From a virus: a stretch of 64,000 bases of DNA. The stretch spans positions 51,208 through 115,207 of IMG/VR virus record IMGVR_UViG_3300008107_000014; one strand, written 5' to 3'. Of the stretch, positions 44,626 to 56,700 are shown one piece after another. Positions within the stretch are counted from its first letter, which is position 1. Every line of letters starts with the position of its first letter. Both the position numbers and the translations under genes were made by a program. Below the pieces are notes generated by a model. The model saw nothing but the letters and a program-made list of their open reading frames with translations, ran no database searches and was not told the origin of the DNA.

Positions 44626-47114
44626 TTAAGTTTTTCTCCACGCTGCGGAAATGCAATGTATTTATCCCCTACATTTTTGTTGAGATAATCTATGACAATT
44701 CTGTCTGCTTCAAAGTTAATTAGCTTGAAGTCAAATCCGCTGGCTTTAATTTTGGTTACAATTTCTGCTGCTTTGCCAGGTTTAGCATAGCAGAGTACTA
44801 GTGCTCGAGTATATCCTAATTCAACTTGCGCATCTGGCTGTATGCTACGCATCCAAAGTGGCATAAAATCTCTATTGCGTGTTGCAATGGGTTTTAATCT
44901 ATTTCTCATATTTTTAAAACTATTTGGATACACTGTTTGATTATCTGAATCACTGGTTAATAGTATATTACTGTCAACATTAATTTCGTCTTGACTTACT
45001 AGAACTTTACTGGAAATAGTATCTTGTAAATTAACTACATTGCTTATGCTAACTCCCTTAGATTCTAATTCATCTACAATATTAACATACACAACTTCAT
45101 ATTTTACTTCTTGTGTTATTATATCTTTGGCTTGAGCAGTAGCAACAGTGCCAAATCTTATTTTTTTATTGTAAAAGTTTCTACTCATTGCCTGTACAAT
45201 ATTGATAGATTCGGTTTTTTCTAGGCCTGCAAATAATAATACCTGCAAATTAGCCTGTGTAGAAAAACTTGGATCGCCTACCCTGTATAGACTTTTTGGA
45301 TCAAAAATGGCCCCATTGGTAATAAAATTATACCATTCATTTCTTTTATCTTGTGTTTGTAGTGCTCTTAGATATAAGTCGGTATATTGTAAATTGTCTT
45401 CGTTGGTCACTCTAATAAAAAATGTCTTTTCAAATTCAGAAATACTAGCTGGATCTCTAGCCTTGACTGTAAACTTAAAGACCTTGTCAAATGTAGAGGT
45501 ACCATTATCGAATGTAATTCCAAAAGCATTAGAGCTAGGACCACCGTCATAGAATCTTGTTAATCCTGGTAGATTAGCAGTTCCTACTTGATTAACCCTT
45601 CCAATAATTAATCCGTTGTTTAGTAATTCAAGCCCAGGCGGTAGTGTTCCTCCTGTTAACACATAATTTACACTGCCGCCGTAGGTTAGGCTTTCTGCCT
45701 GCACAAACAAATCCGAAGTTTCGTTGGGCTTAACAGATCCGAGATATGCAGTTGACATCCACGAGATACCACTTTCGATATCACCAACAATATCAATAGT
45801 AAATGTTCTTAGTGTGCTAGTTGCACCTTCGTTCCAGAATTCTGTGTTTGACGGGATCCTATTTAAATTGTCTGCTAGACAAACATACAGCGATTCGCCT
45901 ATTCCACTTAATATACTACTGTCATTATAAATTTCAGGATCTATCCATTTAACAACGTCACCAATTTTATAAACTATATCTGGATCCCATGATCCCACAG
46001 ACGTATACTTGCTGGCAAAAGTAGTTGCAGTAAATGATACTGCTCTGACTGTAAATTTGTGTATAACTGAAATTCTAGGCTGGTATGGAATTTTTCCTAC
46101 AAGCTCGCCACGAATACTATCTAATTGAAGACCATTAGGTAGTTGACTAACAGTACCGTCGGGATTGGTAGGATCTAAGAAAAATACAATATTTTGATCT
46201 AGGGTAATTGGATTGTATACATCTAGATAGATAGTTGCATAATTATTTGCTCTTCTCTTACCTAGATTAGGCGGAGTTATCCACAGAGGATTTCTTAGAT
46301 AATTATTATCTGCTCTAAATACATTGTCAGAAGAACGAATAATTGCGTTATCTGCTCTTAAGAATTGTTCGTCAACTACGTAAATTCTAAAATTTCGTTG
46401 TGCTTCTGTAACTCCGTCGGTTACTGCTACAGTAAATGAGTAGTATCTACTAACTTGTCTAAGTGGACTAACGGGTTCCGAATAATCAAAGATTGTGTTA
46501 TCGTAGGTAAATGTATCAAAGCCTGTGGTTGATACCTGTCCGAGATCAAATGGGATAAAATCGTAGGCGCCAGTATCGTAATTACCAGTGCTTTGATTAA
46601 ATTCTAATTTTTCTACAGCAGCAACAAATCCACTAATACGTCCATTTTCAGAAAGTGTCAGTCCCGGCGGAAGTTCTCCACTATTATTTGGAATATAGTA
46701 GTATAATATATCGCCGGCAATTTTGTCATTATCGATGGCTTCTAATTGAAAGTCAACATATGAATCGTCAAGAACAAAATAGGAGTTATTAAATCCAACT
46801 GGTAGGAATCCTTCGGCGGTTCTCCATACAGGAGCATCTGGTCCATTGACTGTAATAAAAAATGTTCTATCACTGACTTCACTGGCAGTTTTTGCTCTTA
46901 CAACAAATTTACTCTGTGTTGTATTTTTTATTTCAACTGGAGTCCCTGTTAGTACTCCTGTGGCGGAATTTAAGATTACACCAACAGGTAACGATCCAGA
47001 AATAACGGAATAGGCTATTGTTGTTGTTGAAGTCGCCGATAAAGGCAAGTTTAAAGGTGCTCTTTCGTTAAACGTGCCTAGAGTACCAGGGGGAGTATTC
47101 CAGGTTATTGCCAT
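44622..47114 (-). CDS. Large structural protein with repeated Ig-like (He_PIG) domains
   Basis: An 830-residue protein with repeated putative Ig domains. The pattern G-x-LP-x-G-(V/L)-x-L...G-x-(I/L)-x-G is seen at SGSLPVGVILNSATGVLTGTP (about 38-58), GELPPGLTLSENGRISG, PNGLQLDSIRGELVG and TLPPGLELLNNGLIIG. Between them are FTV-containing strands. Such domains are common in phage tail and fibre proteins that bind carbohydrates. The C-terminal 150 residues are different (VSNVVNLQDTIS, MRSIQPDAQVELGYTRALVLCYAKPGKA). It overlaps the 44029 gene by four bases. Confidence 0.65.
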   Translation of the reverse strand: MAITWNTPPGTLGTFNERAPLNLPLSATSTTTIAYSVISGSLPVGVILNSATGVLTGTPVEIKNTTQSKFVVRAKTASEVSDRTFFITVNGPDAPVWRTAEGFLPVGFNNSYFVLDDSYVDFQLEAIDNDKIAGDILYYYIPNNSGELPPGLTLSENGRISGFVAAVEKLEFNQSTGNYDTGAYDFIPFDLGQVSTTGFDTFTYDNTIFDYSEPVSPLRQVSRYYSFTVAVTDGVTEAQRNFRIYVVDEQFLRADNAIIRSSDNVFRADNNYLRNPLWITPPNLGKRRANNYATIYLDVYNPITLDQNIVFFLDPTNPDGTVSQLPNGLQLDSIRGELVGKIPYQPRISVIHKFTVRAVSFTATTFASKYTSVGSWDPDIVYKIGDVVKWIDPEIYNDSSILSGIGESLYVCLADNLNRIPSNTEFWNEGATSTLRTFTIDIVGDIESGISWMSTAYLGSVKPNETSDLFVQAESLTYGGSVNYVLTGGTLPPGLELLNNGLIIGRVNQVGTANLPGLTRFYDGGPSSNAFGITFDNGTSTFDKVFKFTVKARDPASISEFEKTFFIRVTNEDNLQYTDLYLRALQTQDKRNEWYNFITNGAIFDPKSLYRVGDPSFSTQANLQVLLFAGLEKTESINIVQAMSRNFYNKKIRFGTVATAQAKDIITQEVKYEVVYVNIVDELESKGVSISNVVNLQDTISSKVLVSQDEINVDSNILLTSDSDNQTVYPNSFKNMRNRLKPIATRNRDFMPLWMRSIQPDAQVELGYTRALVLCYAKPGKAAEIVTKIKASGFDFKLINFEADRIVIDYLNKNVGDKYIAFPQRGEKLK
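44659..44666 (-). promoter_or_regulatory. Late T4-type promoter box GATAAATA
   Basis: Lies inside the end of the Ig-domain gene and 34 bases before the 44625 ATG. Full NATAAATA match. Confidence 0.5.
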
Positions 47115-47116
47115 AA

Positions 47117-48238
47117 TTAATTACTTCTAAATAATGTTTGTTTAAGTTTTATTTTATAAACTATTCCAGCCGTTGCAGTAGTATTTGTAACAAACTGAAT
47201 AATAGATTGACTACCGCCCTGCAATCCCACAGTGTTAATAGGTTTAGTTCCTACCCATGTATTTGAAAGCGTGGTAACTTGTCCTGTTCCCGATGAATAC
47301 AAATATAAAAATTCTATTATCTGTGATCCTGCATTAGTTAAAATACTGGCTGTAATTTTAGCGGCATTAATTACGGTGCCGTCAATTGGCGCAAAAGAAA
47401 TAGCTTCAGCAGCATTGTTTACTAGTTGGGTATAATTTCGTTGTTCGGCTCGTTCGGTAATCTGGCCTAGTCCTGCGCCATTATCATAAAAATAGTGAAT
47501 AGACTGAGCAGTACCACCTACATCTTCAATGTGAACTGGATTAACACCACCGATGTTTACATGAGAAGTTGCGTTGATTCGAGCAGTTGCAACTGATCCT
47601 GTTCCTGATGGAGTTAGTGTAATGTCAGCATTTGATTCAGTTGCAGAAACGTTGTTACCAGAAATCATTAATCCTGACGACTTAAACTGATCAGAATACA
47701 CTCCGCTCCATGCTAGATTTGAACTACCTAAATTGCGTTGACCATTTGCATTTGGAATTACATTTGCAGCAACGGTTGTGTTTTGATTTAAAACTAATGT
47801 TGAATTAACGTTGATTGCTGTTGATGCATTAGTATTTGCAATGTTCTGTATATAAACAGTATTCCAGACTTTGTCAGTGGCACCTAAAGTTAATGATGTA
47901 GTATTTGGAAGAATATTTGAATTGATATCAGCACCGAATTGAACATTATCAGTTGCAGCGTTACCTAATACTAAGTCGCCGTTGCCGGTAATTGTTCCGC
48001 TAGCAGTAATTGTTCCGGTAATATTGATATTACCTGTACCGGTAATGTCTCTGCCGTTTAGATCAATGTTTGATCCAACAAGACCACCAATAACACCCGA
48101 TACAACAGGAACACCACCGGCTGTATTGTTTTTACCTACATAGAGTTTATTTTCTGTGGTATCGAATACTAGCTCACCGTCAACTGGTGTAGTTGCTAAA
48201 CGTTGGGTAGTATTTCCTCTCTTAAGTCTTAAAGCCAT
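47117..48238 (-). CDS. Tail-fibre protein with tropism-determinant-like N-terminus
   Basis: A 373-residue protein. RLKRGNTTQRLATTPVDGELVFDTTENKLYVGKNN (residues 4-38) is the short N-terminal domain found in many phage fibres and in the Mtd-type tropism proteins. The middle is a repetitive beta region (DITGTGNINITGTITASGTITGNGDLVLGN). The C-terminal 150 residues form a separate domain that may bind the receptor. Three bases separate it from the Ig-domain gene. Confidence 0.7.
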   Translation of the reverse strand: MALRLKRGNTTQRLATTPVDGELVFDTTENKLYVGKNNTAGGVPVVSGVIGGLVGSNIDLNGRDITGTGNINITGTITASGTITGNGDLVLGNAATDNVQFGADINSNILPNTTSLTLGATDKVWNTVYIQNIANTNASTAINVNSTLVLNQNTTVAANVIPNANGQRNLGSSNLAWSGVYSDQFKSSGLMISGNNVSATESNADITLTPSGTGSVATARINATSHVNIGGVNPVHIEDVGGTAQSIHYFYDNGAGLGQITERAEQRNYTQLVNNAAEAISFAPIDGTVINAAKITASILTNAGSQIIEFLYLYSSGTGQVTTLSNTWVGTKPINTVGLQGGSQSIIQFVTNTTATAGIVYKIKLKQTLFRSN

Positions 48239-48250
48239 TTTTGTTCTCCG

Positions 48251-48808
48251 TTATAGTGTTCCAGCATCGTATTCGAATGCGGTAGGGCTTTCAAAAGTCC
48301 CAAAATCAATATCTGTAGCCTGCATTAAAAATGTCAGCAAGTTACCTGGGACAGCACCTAGTTGTCCAAAATCTGCATCACTAAAGATTGTTGCTAAATC
48401 TTGTTTGGTTTCTACAGTGATTGTTCTAGCGGTAGCAGTTACGTTTACGTTAGCACCACCTTGAATTGTAATTTGATCGTAGTTTGTTGTTACATTAGCA
48501 GTAATGCTACCGCTGTTTGTGGCAATTGAACTAAAAGAATCTTTCTGTGTTGTACCTACGATAATGGTATCAGCACCGGGAGTCAGTGTTATTTTACCGT
48601 CACTGACCAAGGATTTAAATTGCAGATTGGCACCAACTTTCTGCTTAAAAACGCCAACACCAGTTCCTGCACCTAGATTTGTGCCAGTTACTGTCTGCTG
48701 TACTGCTAATTCAGCAAAGTTTAAATTAACTTTTCGGAAAGCACTACGTAAGTCGTCGCCTAGCCCGTCATTTACTGCATTGCCAATATTAATTGTTTGT
48801 ATAGCCAT
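48251..48808 (-). CDS. Fibre-associated protein with shared N-terminal module
   Basis: A 185-residue protein. The start INIGNAVNDGLGDDLRSAFRKVNLNFAELA is the same module as in the large fibre, here followed by a Gly/Thr-rich beta region and a C-terminal DFGQLGAVPGNLLTFLMQ. It may be a short adaptor or accessory fibre attached through the common module. It starts after GAGAGCGG and lies 12 bases upstream of the 47117 fibre gene. Confidence 0.6.
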   Translation of the reverse strand: MAIQTINIGNAVNDGLGDDLRSAFRKVNLNFAELAVQQTVTGTNLGAGTGVGVFKQKVGANLQFKSLVSDGKITLTPGADTIIVGTTQKDSFSSIATNSGSITANVTTNYDQITIQGGANVNVTATARTITVETKQDLATIFSDADFGQLGAVPGNLLTFLMQATDIDFGTFESPTAFEYDAGTL

Positions 48809-48825
48809 ATCCGCTCTCTTTTATA

Positions 48826-48833
48826 TATTTACC
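48826..48833 (-). promoter_or_regulatory. Late-type promoter box GGTAAATA
   Basis: On the minus strand about 18 bases before the ATG at 48808. Variant of the NTAAATA late box. Confidence 0.4.
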
Positions 48834-48849
48834 GTTTATTGATATCTAA

Positions 48850-49242
48850 TTATGCAGGAGTTTTGCAAACTAAAAAATTGAATTGATTACTATTTGCAGT
48901 TCCAACATTAGCTCCTGTGAAGAAATTAACCACACGCCCAGATTCTGAAGTCCAAATATTGTAAGCATGACTTGAAAATACCCACCCGTAAACACTTTGA
49001 GCATCAGCATAACTCAGCACTGCTGCAAGACTTTGAATTTCTGCAACAGTGGCCGTTCGCCATGTGCCTGCCGAAAAGCCTAGACCTGTGAAGCCTGCGG
49101 CGTGGGTTTGAGCTGCTGCATAGGTCCCACCAGTGGTCATAGGAGCCCATGTCAACCCAGCTAGAGTAACATATCCCGCTGGCAGTAGTGAGAGGCGTCG
49201 TCGACGACCAAACTTAAATGAACCTGTGAATGAACCCAGCAT
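48850..49242 (-). CDS. Possible lectin-fold receptor-binding protein
   Basis: A 130-residue protein. The second half (GTWRTATVAEIQSLAAVLSYADAQSVYGWVFSS...YNIWTSESGRVVNFFTGAN...FLVCKTPA) resembles the C-type-lectin-like DUF1566 pattern (WR-x-P/A-T-x-x-E, W-S-S, final V-x-C). These domains form receptor-binding tips in some fibres. The N-terminal part is Arg-rich (FGRRRRLSLL). Codon choice seems to use more G and C than its neighbours. It may be a separate tip subunit. Confidence 0.5.
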   Translation of the reverse strand: MLGSFTGSFKFGRRRRLSLLPAGYVTLAGLTWAPMTTGGTYAAAQTHAAGFTGLGFSAGTWRTATVAEIQSLAAVLSYADAQSVYGWVFSSHAYNIWTSESGRVVNFFTGANVGTANSNQFNFLVCKTPA

Positions 49243-49243
49243 A

Positions 49244-50713
49244 TTAGAATCCTGTTAGTTGTCCCAGCACGATGTAAGTGCCAGAATTGTTTATGATACT
49301 AAATGTCACCACATCAGTTCTGTTGGTGCTGGGTGTTGGTGTAGCATTGCCCTGCCACTTTATAGTCTGTGCCACACCTGCAATCTGAACTGCACTAGGA
49401 TAGTAACCTGTAGCGCCTTGCGATATGATTAGGGTCACTGAGGTAGCTCTATTCCATGTATCAATTAAATTAGTTAAATTTACAGTCCAGTTGGCATCTG
49501 GGCTTGTATGATAAAATAGATGTCCGTTGGCGCAGTTGTGTGTTACTACACCAGTAGCATCTGCTAAACTACTGAAGAATTCATAGACGCCATTTGCGAC
49601 CTGTAAATCATCAACTACCACATTAGTGCCTCTGGATTTACTACCTAGTACCACTGCCCCTACACCACTGCTGGTGCCTATATTAATCTGTCCATTACTG
49701 GCAGAATCAATAAACACATAATTTTGACCTTCAATGGTCAAGTTTCCAGATATAGTTTTTACCACAGCACCTTCAGGCAATGAGAGTTCACCATCTTCAC
49801 CAAACTGCCAAATGCGTTTGGTTGAATCATCTAAATTGATCTCAATGTTGATATTGCCTTCGCTGCGGATATCGCCGGGTATGGTTAAGCTACCTTCTGT
49901 GCCAAATGTCCAATTTTTTGATCCGCCAGGTGCAAGACCGGAACCGTTTGATATTATGTTAAGGTTGTCCTGTGAAGTAAGTGCAAGACTGCCTGACACT
50001 GTGCTAACTTCAGAACCTTGTATCTGTAATTGATCCCCACCAGTTATAGCAGGAAAAGTAACAAAAGGATTGGCACCACCAATTAAAATAACTTCATCAC
50101 CACTGCTGGTCAGCCTATCAAAACCAGTAGGTATAGTTGGCTTACCTGTGATGTTGGCCCAGGCTGGTGTGCTGCCAACCACTGTGCCGCCTGTGGTTAA
50201 CGCACCATTAGCATCTATTCCTACGGCTGTGCCACCAATGTAGATAGTGTTGTTGCTGACATACAGACTACGCCAAGGTCTAGCCGAACTGCCTAGATCG
50301 CCACCATTAGCCACGCTGGGTAAAACATCGCCGCCCACTGTCAAGTTGCTGCTAACAGTGACCGCTTGATCTATAATAATTGTGCTACTATCAGTTGTTG
50401 ATATTGTACTACCGGTAATTTCAATAGCACCAGCAGTTACCTTGGCTGCATTTACATTGCTGTTAGAGGCATTGACAATAACACCTGAGTCGTTGCCAAC
50501 TACACTACCTTGGATGTCAATCTCAAGTGTTCCGTTGAGCGTTCCACCTGTTGCCAGTGCATATACTTCTGTAAAGTTTGCATCAATGTTATCAATGGCA
50601 TCGTTTAATCTCGCAAAAGAACTACGAAGACTATCGCCGTCTCGAGCATTAGGTGCCGAACCCGTGTTGATAAAGTCATTTGGTTTATTTACATTTATTA
50701 TTTTTTTAGCCAT
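49244..50713 (-). CDS. Tail-fibre protein with shared N-terminal module
   Basis: A 489-residue protein. The N-terminus (residues 1-50: ARDGDSLRSSFARLNDAIDNIDANFTEVY) is the attachment module shared with the large fibre. A long repetitive beta region follows (EGSLTIPGDIRSEGNINIE, GELSLPEGAVVKTISGNLTIEG). The C-terminal third (VVTHNCANGHLFYHTSPDANWTVNLTNL...) is typical of fibre C-terminal knobs. It directly adjoins the lectin-like gene, which may form the tip. Confidence 0.7.
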   Translation of the reverse strand: MAKKIINVNKPNDFINTGSAPNARDGDSLRSSFARLNDAIDNIDANFTEVYALATGGTLNGTLEIDIQGSVVGNDSGVIVNASNSNVNAAKVTAGAIEITGSTISTTDSSTIIIDQAVTVSSNLTVGGDVLPSVANGGDLGSSARPWRSLYVSNNTIYIGGTAVGIDANGALTTGGTVVGSTPAWANITGKPTIPTGFDRLTSSGDEVILIGGANPFVTFPAITGGDQLQIQGSEVSTVSGSLALTSQDNLNIISNGSGLAPGGSKNWTFGTEGSLTIPGDIRSEGNINIEINLDDSTKRIWQFGEDGELSLPEGAVVKTISGNLTIEGQNYVFIDSASNGQINIGTSSGVGAVVLGSKSRGTNVVVDDLQVANGVYEFFSSLADATGVVTHNCANGHLFYHTSPDANWTVNLTNLIDTWNRATSVTLIISQGATGYYPSAVQIAGVAQTIKWQGNATPTPSTNRTDVVTFSIINNSGTYIVLGQLTGF

Positions 50714-53700
50714 TATGTTCTTCCTATTGATACTTCAACAACTCCGATATGATCTGAATCGTATGAGCTAATTGCTTTTCCAATCACAGTTCCTACCTTG
50801 ACATCTGCACCTGCAACAACTGCAACACCTGGAATGCTTGATGTTACTAACATGTCGCCTTTCTTAACTTTGCCTACTACCTTAACTGGTACACGACCCT
50901 GTAAGGCAATACAAACTTTAATACCCGGACATTCGAAGTTCATTGAGTATGCTGCTGTATTAGAAACAACACCTGCTACTCTTGTGTCGCCGGCTGTCTT
51001 GGTTGTAGTAACTTCTTTGTCACCACCAAACACCAGCACAGTACCTACTTCGTATTCCTGATCACCTTCGTAATATTCTGCCAAGTCAGCATAGGTTGCT
51101 TCAAACTTAGAAGTGCCTTCTAATGTCCATGCACCATAAATTTTACCAGCCGCACCCTGGTCTAAGTTTTCAGCAGATGCTAGGTTCGGTGTACAAACAT
51201 ATGTTGTTGTTCCGCCGGAAGTGTCAGAGAATACATGTTTGTTGTTAAAATGTCGAGTAATGTCTACTGCTGTACCCGAGTCCGACGTCTGTACTACAAT
51301 CCTTCCCTTTTGAAGAGAACCTGCACCATACATTACTGTGGATTTACCACCAGTAATTGCCAAAATGTCCATGACTGTGTAATCTGCACCGCTGCCTAGA
51401 TTACCAGCACCTCTGCTCATCTTCAACACACCGTCGAGTACAAGTTCGTTTACTCCAACGTTGCCGTTGTTGTCTCGACTTACTATGCTCTTAACAAGGT
51501 CTGCTGTTACTCCGGTTGTATAGGTAGTTGATGTTACTGGTAATACAGTAAGGTCTGCATTGGCAGTTGATCCGCCTACTTTTTGGTATAATACACCAAC
51601 GGAGCTGTACAATGATTTTAATACCGCGCCACCATTAGATACAATGTCGGATAACGATACTTCTTCAACATTATTAGTTGTATTACCACCTACATAACCT
51701 AAAACCTTGTTCTGACTAACCTTGACTAATTTATTAAGTGCTAGACCGTTGTCTTTGACTGCTATATGGCCATTAGTTGAATCAAACTGTCCAATGTTAA
51801 ATGTAGACAACCCACGTTGTGGGGTTATCACGCCACCTGTTACTGCAGGAGTAATAACACCTGGATTTGTAGTTGGAGTATAGGCAAACGATGTACTAGT
51901 AGGTGCAGGGCTGGCATTTACAGCAAATACCCCGTTAAGAGCCGCATTTGCAAAACCGCTGATAACAACTCTCTGACCGGCTGTAACTGGTGCTGTGGCT
52001 GCGCCTGTAACTGAATTACTTTGATTAGTATATGTTAGCGTAGCAATGCCACCAGTTGCAGTAGCACTAACACCTGTTATAGATGCACTAGTAGTTGTGA
52101 TAGAATTAGCAATGGTAAGTTTACTTTGCTCAATTGCCGCTGCTGCGTTTACTTCAGCGTTAGCAATTGCTCCCGAAGCAATCTGAAAGTTAATTGTTCT
52201 AGCACCGGAATCAAGTGTTACACTTAGATCTCCAGTTACCGCAGCATTGGTAAATCCTTCTGTTGCAACAATAGTTTCGTTGAGATCAGCAGTATTAGTT
52301 CCAGTATAAACAAACAAATTACCAGCTGATGGAGCAGAGCCTGCATACCCGCCTAGGTGCGGCACTGACAACCAGCGTTTAGTCGCTGCATCGTCGTTGG
52401 CCGAAGGATTTAACATGTTAATGATTCTACCAGCATTATTCATGTTAAGATTAGCAGTCATCCAGTTCTTGCCAGAAGTATCAATAAATCCAGGACCAAT
52501 TCTATCAGTGTTTAGTCTATCACTGGCGTCATGGCCTAATCTTCTATCGATATATAATTTGGTTGCTAGTTCAGTGGCAACAGCTCTTGAACTTGGACTT
52601 GAAAAATTAGGATCTGCTGAGAACTCACCAATTGGCACACCCTGTGATAATTGCAGAGAAGCAATATTAGATAAAGAAATTCTAGCACTTAATGTTGCTT
52701 CACCAGTGGATTGATTAACACCAAACAACTTACCAACTTTGAAGTTACCTTCTTGGTCAATGGTTGTATAGAAAACACGACCTTTCCCAACCTCGGCAGC
52801 TTCATTGGCTGGTTGATTAGGGTTAACTGGTGATCCAAAGATATTGTTTGGATAGTTTGTATCTGCATAGCTACCAGAACCAATATCTAATAAGTCGAAT
52901 GCAGTGGCCCTAAGTGTAGATATTGCAACAGTAATAGAAGCCTGCTCGCCAACTTTCGGACCAACAAACAATGTAAGCTCACTTTGTAACCCGTCAATTG
53001 CCCTTACCAAAGCCTTGTTGATAGTTATATATGCTGCAACTCCGCTAACTCCTGCGGTGTATGCAGTAACAACATATTCAACACCGTACCATAAAAACGC
53101 ATATCGTCCGCTGTTCAACTTAGCAATATCAAATAAGTCTGTAAGCTCATTGATTGATATACGAGTTGCACCAACAGCACCATAGTACGCAGTTCCTACT
53201 AGTCGTTGTACCGATTTGGCCGTTATCTCTATATATCGATACCCTTCGCGTAGACTTGCTAACGCTTCTTTGTTACCACCGGTTGTTCTATTAACAAGTT
53301 CGTCAGTTGCATAGGTAATAACATCGTTGACATCAAGATCCGGATCGTCTGCATTAAACAACAGTGCAGTTGATGATTTAGCAGCAGAAAAATCTGATAC
53401 ACCATTTAGCCATAGTCTCTTAGATTGTCTAATTGTAATAGGTGTGCCTGTCGGAAGTGCAGCGTATAATCCTGTTTCGCCAGGTTGAGTAGAAAGTGGT
53501 TCTAAGAATAATCTAGCGGTGTTGTTTGGAATACCACCAAAACTCGAACCGTCACCGTAGTTTAGACTGTTAAGTGAATATGTACGTTTAACACCGGTTA
53601 ACACTGCCATGACTGCTAGTGTACCAGCACTGCCGTAAACACCTGGATTTGATACCACAGGGTACGAAATAGAAGTTGGCGTAACAGCAGTAATGTTATA

Positions 53701-56700
53701 TGTGCCGTTATAACCTGTTGATGTTAATATTCCAGAAACTATAACTCGTTGTCCAACAACATACGGGTTAACAGTCTGGTTAGCAAAGGTTACAGTAGCT
53801 ATCCCCCCTGTCCAGCTTGCGCCAGTTACTGCAATATTAAGTGTACCGGAACTAGTCGATACAAAGTCTAAAACAATGGTGTTAGTTGTTACGGAGTCAA
53901 TTCTAAAAGTTGAAATAGTTCTTTGATAGTTAAACAGCGGACTAAAACTACTTCCACTATTAATACCGGTAATTTGAATGTAGTCTCTAGCTGCAAACAA
54001 TGTTTCAGCACTAGCAACGGTTAAATTAGTCTTTGAACCACTTGGAGTAATTGCTGTAATTTGTAGACCAGCAGCAGCGGTTGCATCTCTGTAATGCATG
54101 ACGTCAATAACACTGTCTGGCAGTGGTTCGTAGGTATAGCCTGTTACATACAACTCGTTGTCGCCTCTGGCATTACTATATTGTCCACTTGACAATACAT
54201 TAACAGTCTGTGAAAAATCTCTACCAACGGTAACAGCATTTGGTACTTCTTTAGGATCTGCACCTTCTGCTCTTAGCGCATAGACTCCGTGTGCTGATGA
54301 ACCACCAACTGCACGTATCTCGCCACCGTTGGACGCATAGTACGCATTGTAACAATAGTAAGTAAACATACCAACAGCTTCTGAGATACCACTATTTGTA
54401 ACAAATAGTCCGTAGCCCATGTCGTTGATCTGTGTCCAGTCGTTGCTCAACATACTGCGATAACCAGCAGTGATTAGTTCAAAAGATTCCGCAACTGTAC
54501 CGCCTGTGCCAGCATCTGTTTCCCCACTGGCAAATTCTACATACGTAGTTGTACATGCAGTAACGGTTTGAATACCGTTGTAACCACTGGCATCTCCACC
54601 AAATCCACTAACGTCAATTCTATTTCCAACAACAAAAGGAGCACTAGCTCTAGGCGTTGGAAATGTAATTCTTGCAGTTGATCCAGATCCACTACCGGTG
54701 CATCCGGTAATAATGCCGGCAATTGTGTTAGTATATGGTGTTGAACTATCTAAAACTAATGTAGCACTAGACCCATTTGCTCCTGTACTGAATACATAAT
54801 TTCTTAGATAATTAACTTTATAGGTAATGCCTTCAACTACAAAAGTGCAGGGCAGTTGCGGTCTACGAACTAATTTGTCAACTTCAAAGACATAGTTTGC
54901 TTCGCTGCCAACGGTTGTTTTACTTCTAACTCTATACAGTTGGTTACCGGTATAACCGTCAATGAACATGCCACCGGCAAATCTTTGTTTGTTATTACTT
55001 GCAGAGAAAATAGAACCCTGCTGCGAGTAAGGAGACTTATTAAGGATCTGTCCTTCTGGATCAAGTACCTGCGCAAAGCCTCCGTGGCCTTGTACTGAAA
55101 TTTGTCTAAGGATGTTAGCATCGTTCATCAAGAACACATCCATTTCTCTGTTATCTTTTGGAAAGTTAACATTGGTTGGATTATCTAACATGTTATAGAT
55201 TGTATTAATCAATGCGCTGATTGTACCAACCGCTGTTGATTCTCTAGTCAACGAGAAGTTGATAATTTGAACAGCTTCGACATTAGTATTAGTTCTAGTA
55301 ATTGGTTCGTTTTTAACAACTTTTTCTGCTAGAGTATTGATATAAGCAATAGCAGCCAGCGTACTGGCCTTTTGACTGCCAGTAATAATATTAGTAAATC
55401 CAGCTTCTTGGCTACCAGTTAACCCTAGTGCAATTAGTCCACTGGCACTTTGATAATACTTTAATGCAGCTTCAACTGATCTAGAATACCCACCGTAGAT
55501 TAGGTCGTAGATGATAGCATCTATCATTAGACCAACGTCACGTTTGCAGAGAGCTTCGTTGTAGCCGGTAAAGGTAAGATTAACGTTTGTGATTACTTCT
55601 TCTTGGATGAATAATTTGTTTAATCCGAGAAGAGTTGCAGCATTAATATTGTTACCGCTGTTCTCAATTAATGGATAAATTGGTCTACTTGGATCTGTAA
55701 GATAATGATAACCATACTCATTGACAGTATAGATTTGCCATTGTGATCCGAACATCGATGTTGATGATAAGATATTGCTACCGCGATTTAAACGATATGT
55801 ACCTTGTCCACCGGTAGTTCCAGTAAGTTGAGATATAATGTAGGTACCAATTGCAACAGTAGTTGCTCCCACAGCATTAATTTCCATGCCGTCTACAATG
55901 GTGCCGTTACTAACTCCAGACACAGTTAATGTAGTTCCGGAGATAGTTGCTGTAAATGTTGCACCACTACCAATAGTGGATATACTAGACAATTGGTCGT
56001 GAATTTTAACTCTAAGCTGCGTACTGTTAATAATCTGTGTAATAATACCTTCGCCACGTAGAGCACTGGTCTTCCAGACTTTTCCAAGCCAATTGGTACT
56101 TGTATTACCGCTGCCAAGGGTAACAATAATTATACCACTTCTTGCACTCGGAGTCGCAGTGGTGTTTAACGCTTGATTAATACCAAACAACCCAGTGACT
56201 CTTAGATTGTCAATTACTGGATCACGTCTAAAATAAATTTGTGTATATGGACTTGTACTTACACCTGGCTTTGGACGAATACTTGTTCTACGAAATTCTT
56301 CACCAACGATCGAAATATTTGCCGGAACTCTTAACGGTAAGTTTTCTTCAAACGTGCCAGTTTCAATTTGAACTGTTATGTTTTTATTTTTAATTAATTC
56401 ACCGTAGGCTAATTCTTCCCCTTCAATAAATTGTCCGCTGATAACACCAATATCGAATAATTCGTTCTTACCTGTGCCTAATGGATACCCGCTTGACGAA
56501 TCATCTAATTTTGCATCATGTGCTAGTATTTCGGCAATGGCGCCAGATGTCAATCCTTTGATACCTAGCCCCTCGCGAATATCTCTAGCCAGTGTATCCA
56601 GCGATGACGAAAAATCTGTTCTAGCACCATTTGTGAATACAAATAGTCTAGGTAGATAAACAGAAATGGTCGGTAATGATGTATATCCGTTACCGGTAGA

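Noticed and set aside
48850-49242. Diversity-generating retroelement target
   Set aside because: The protein has a lectin-like fold, but no reverse transcriptase or template repeat is in the window.
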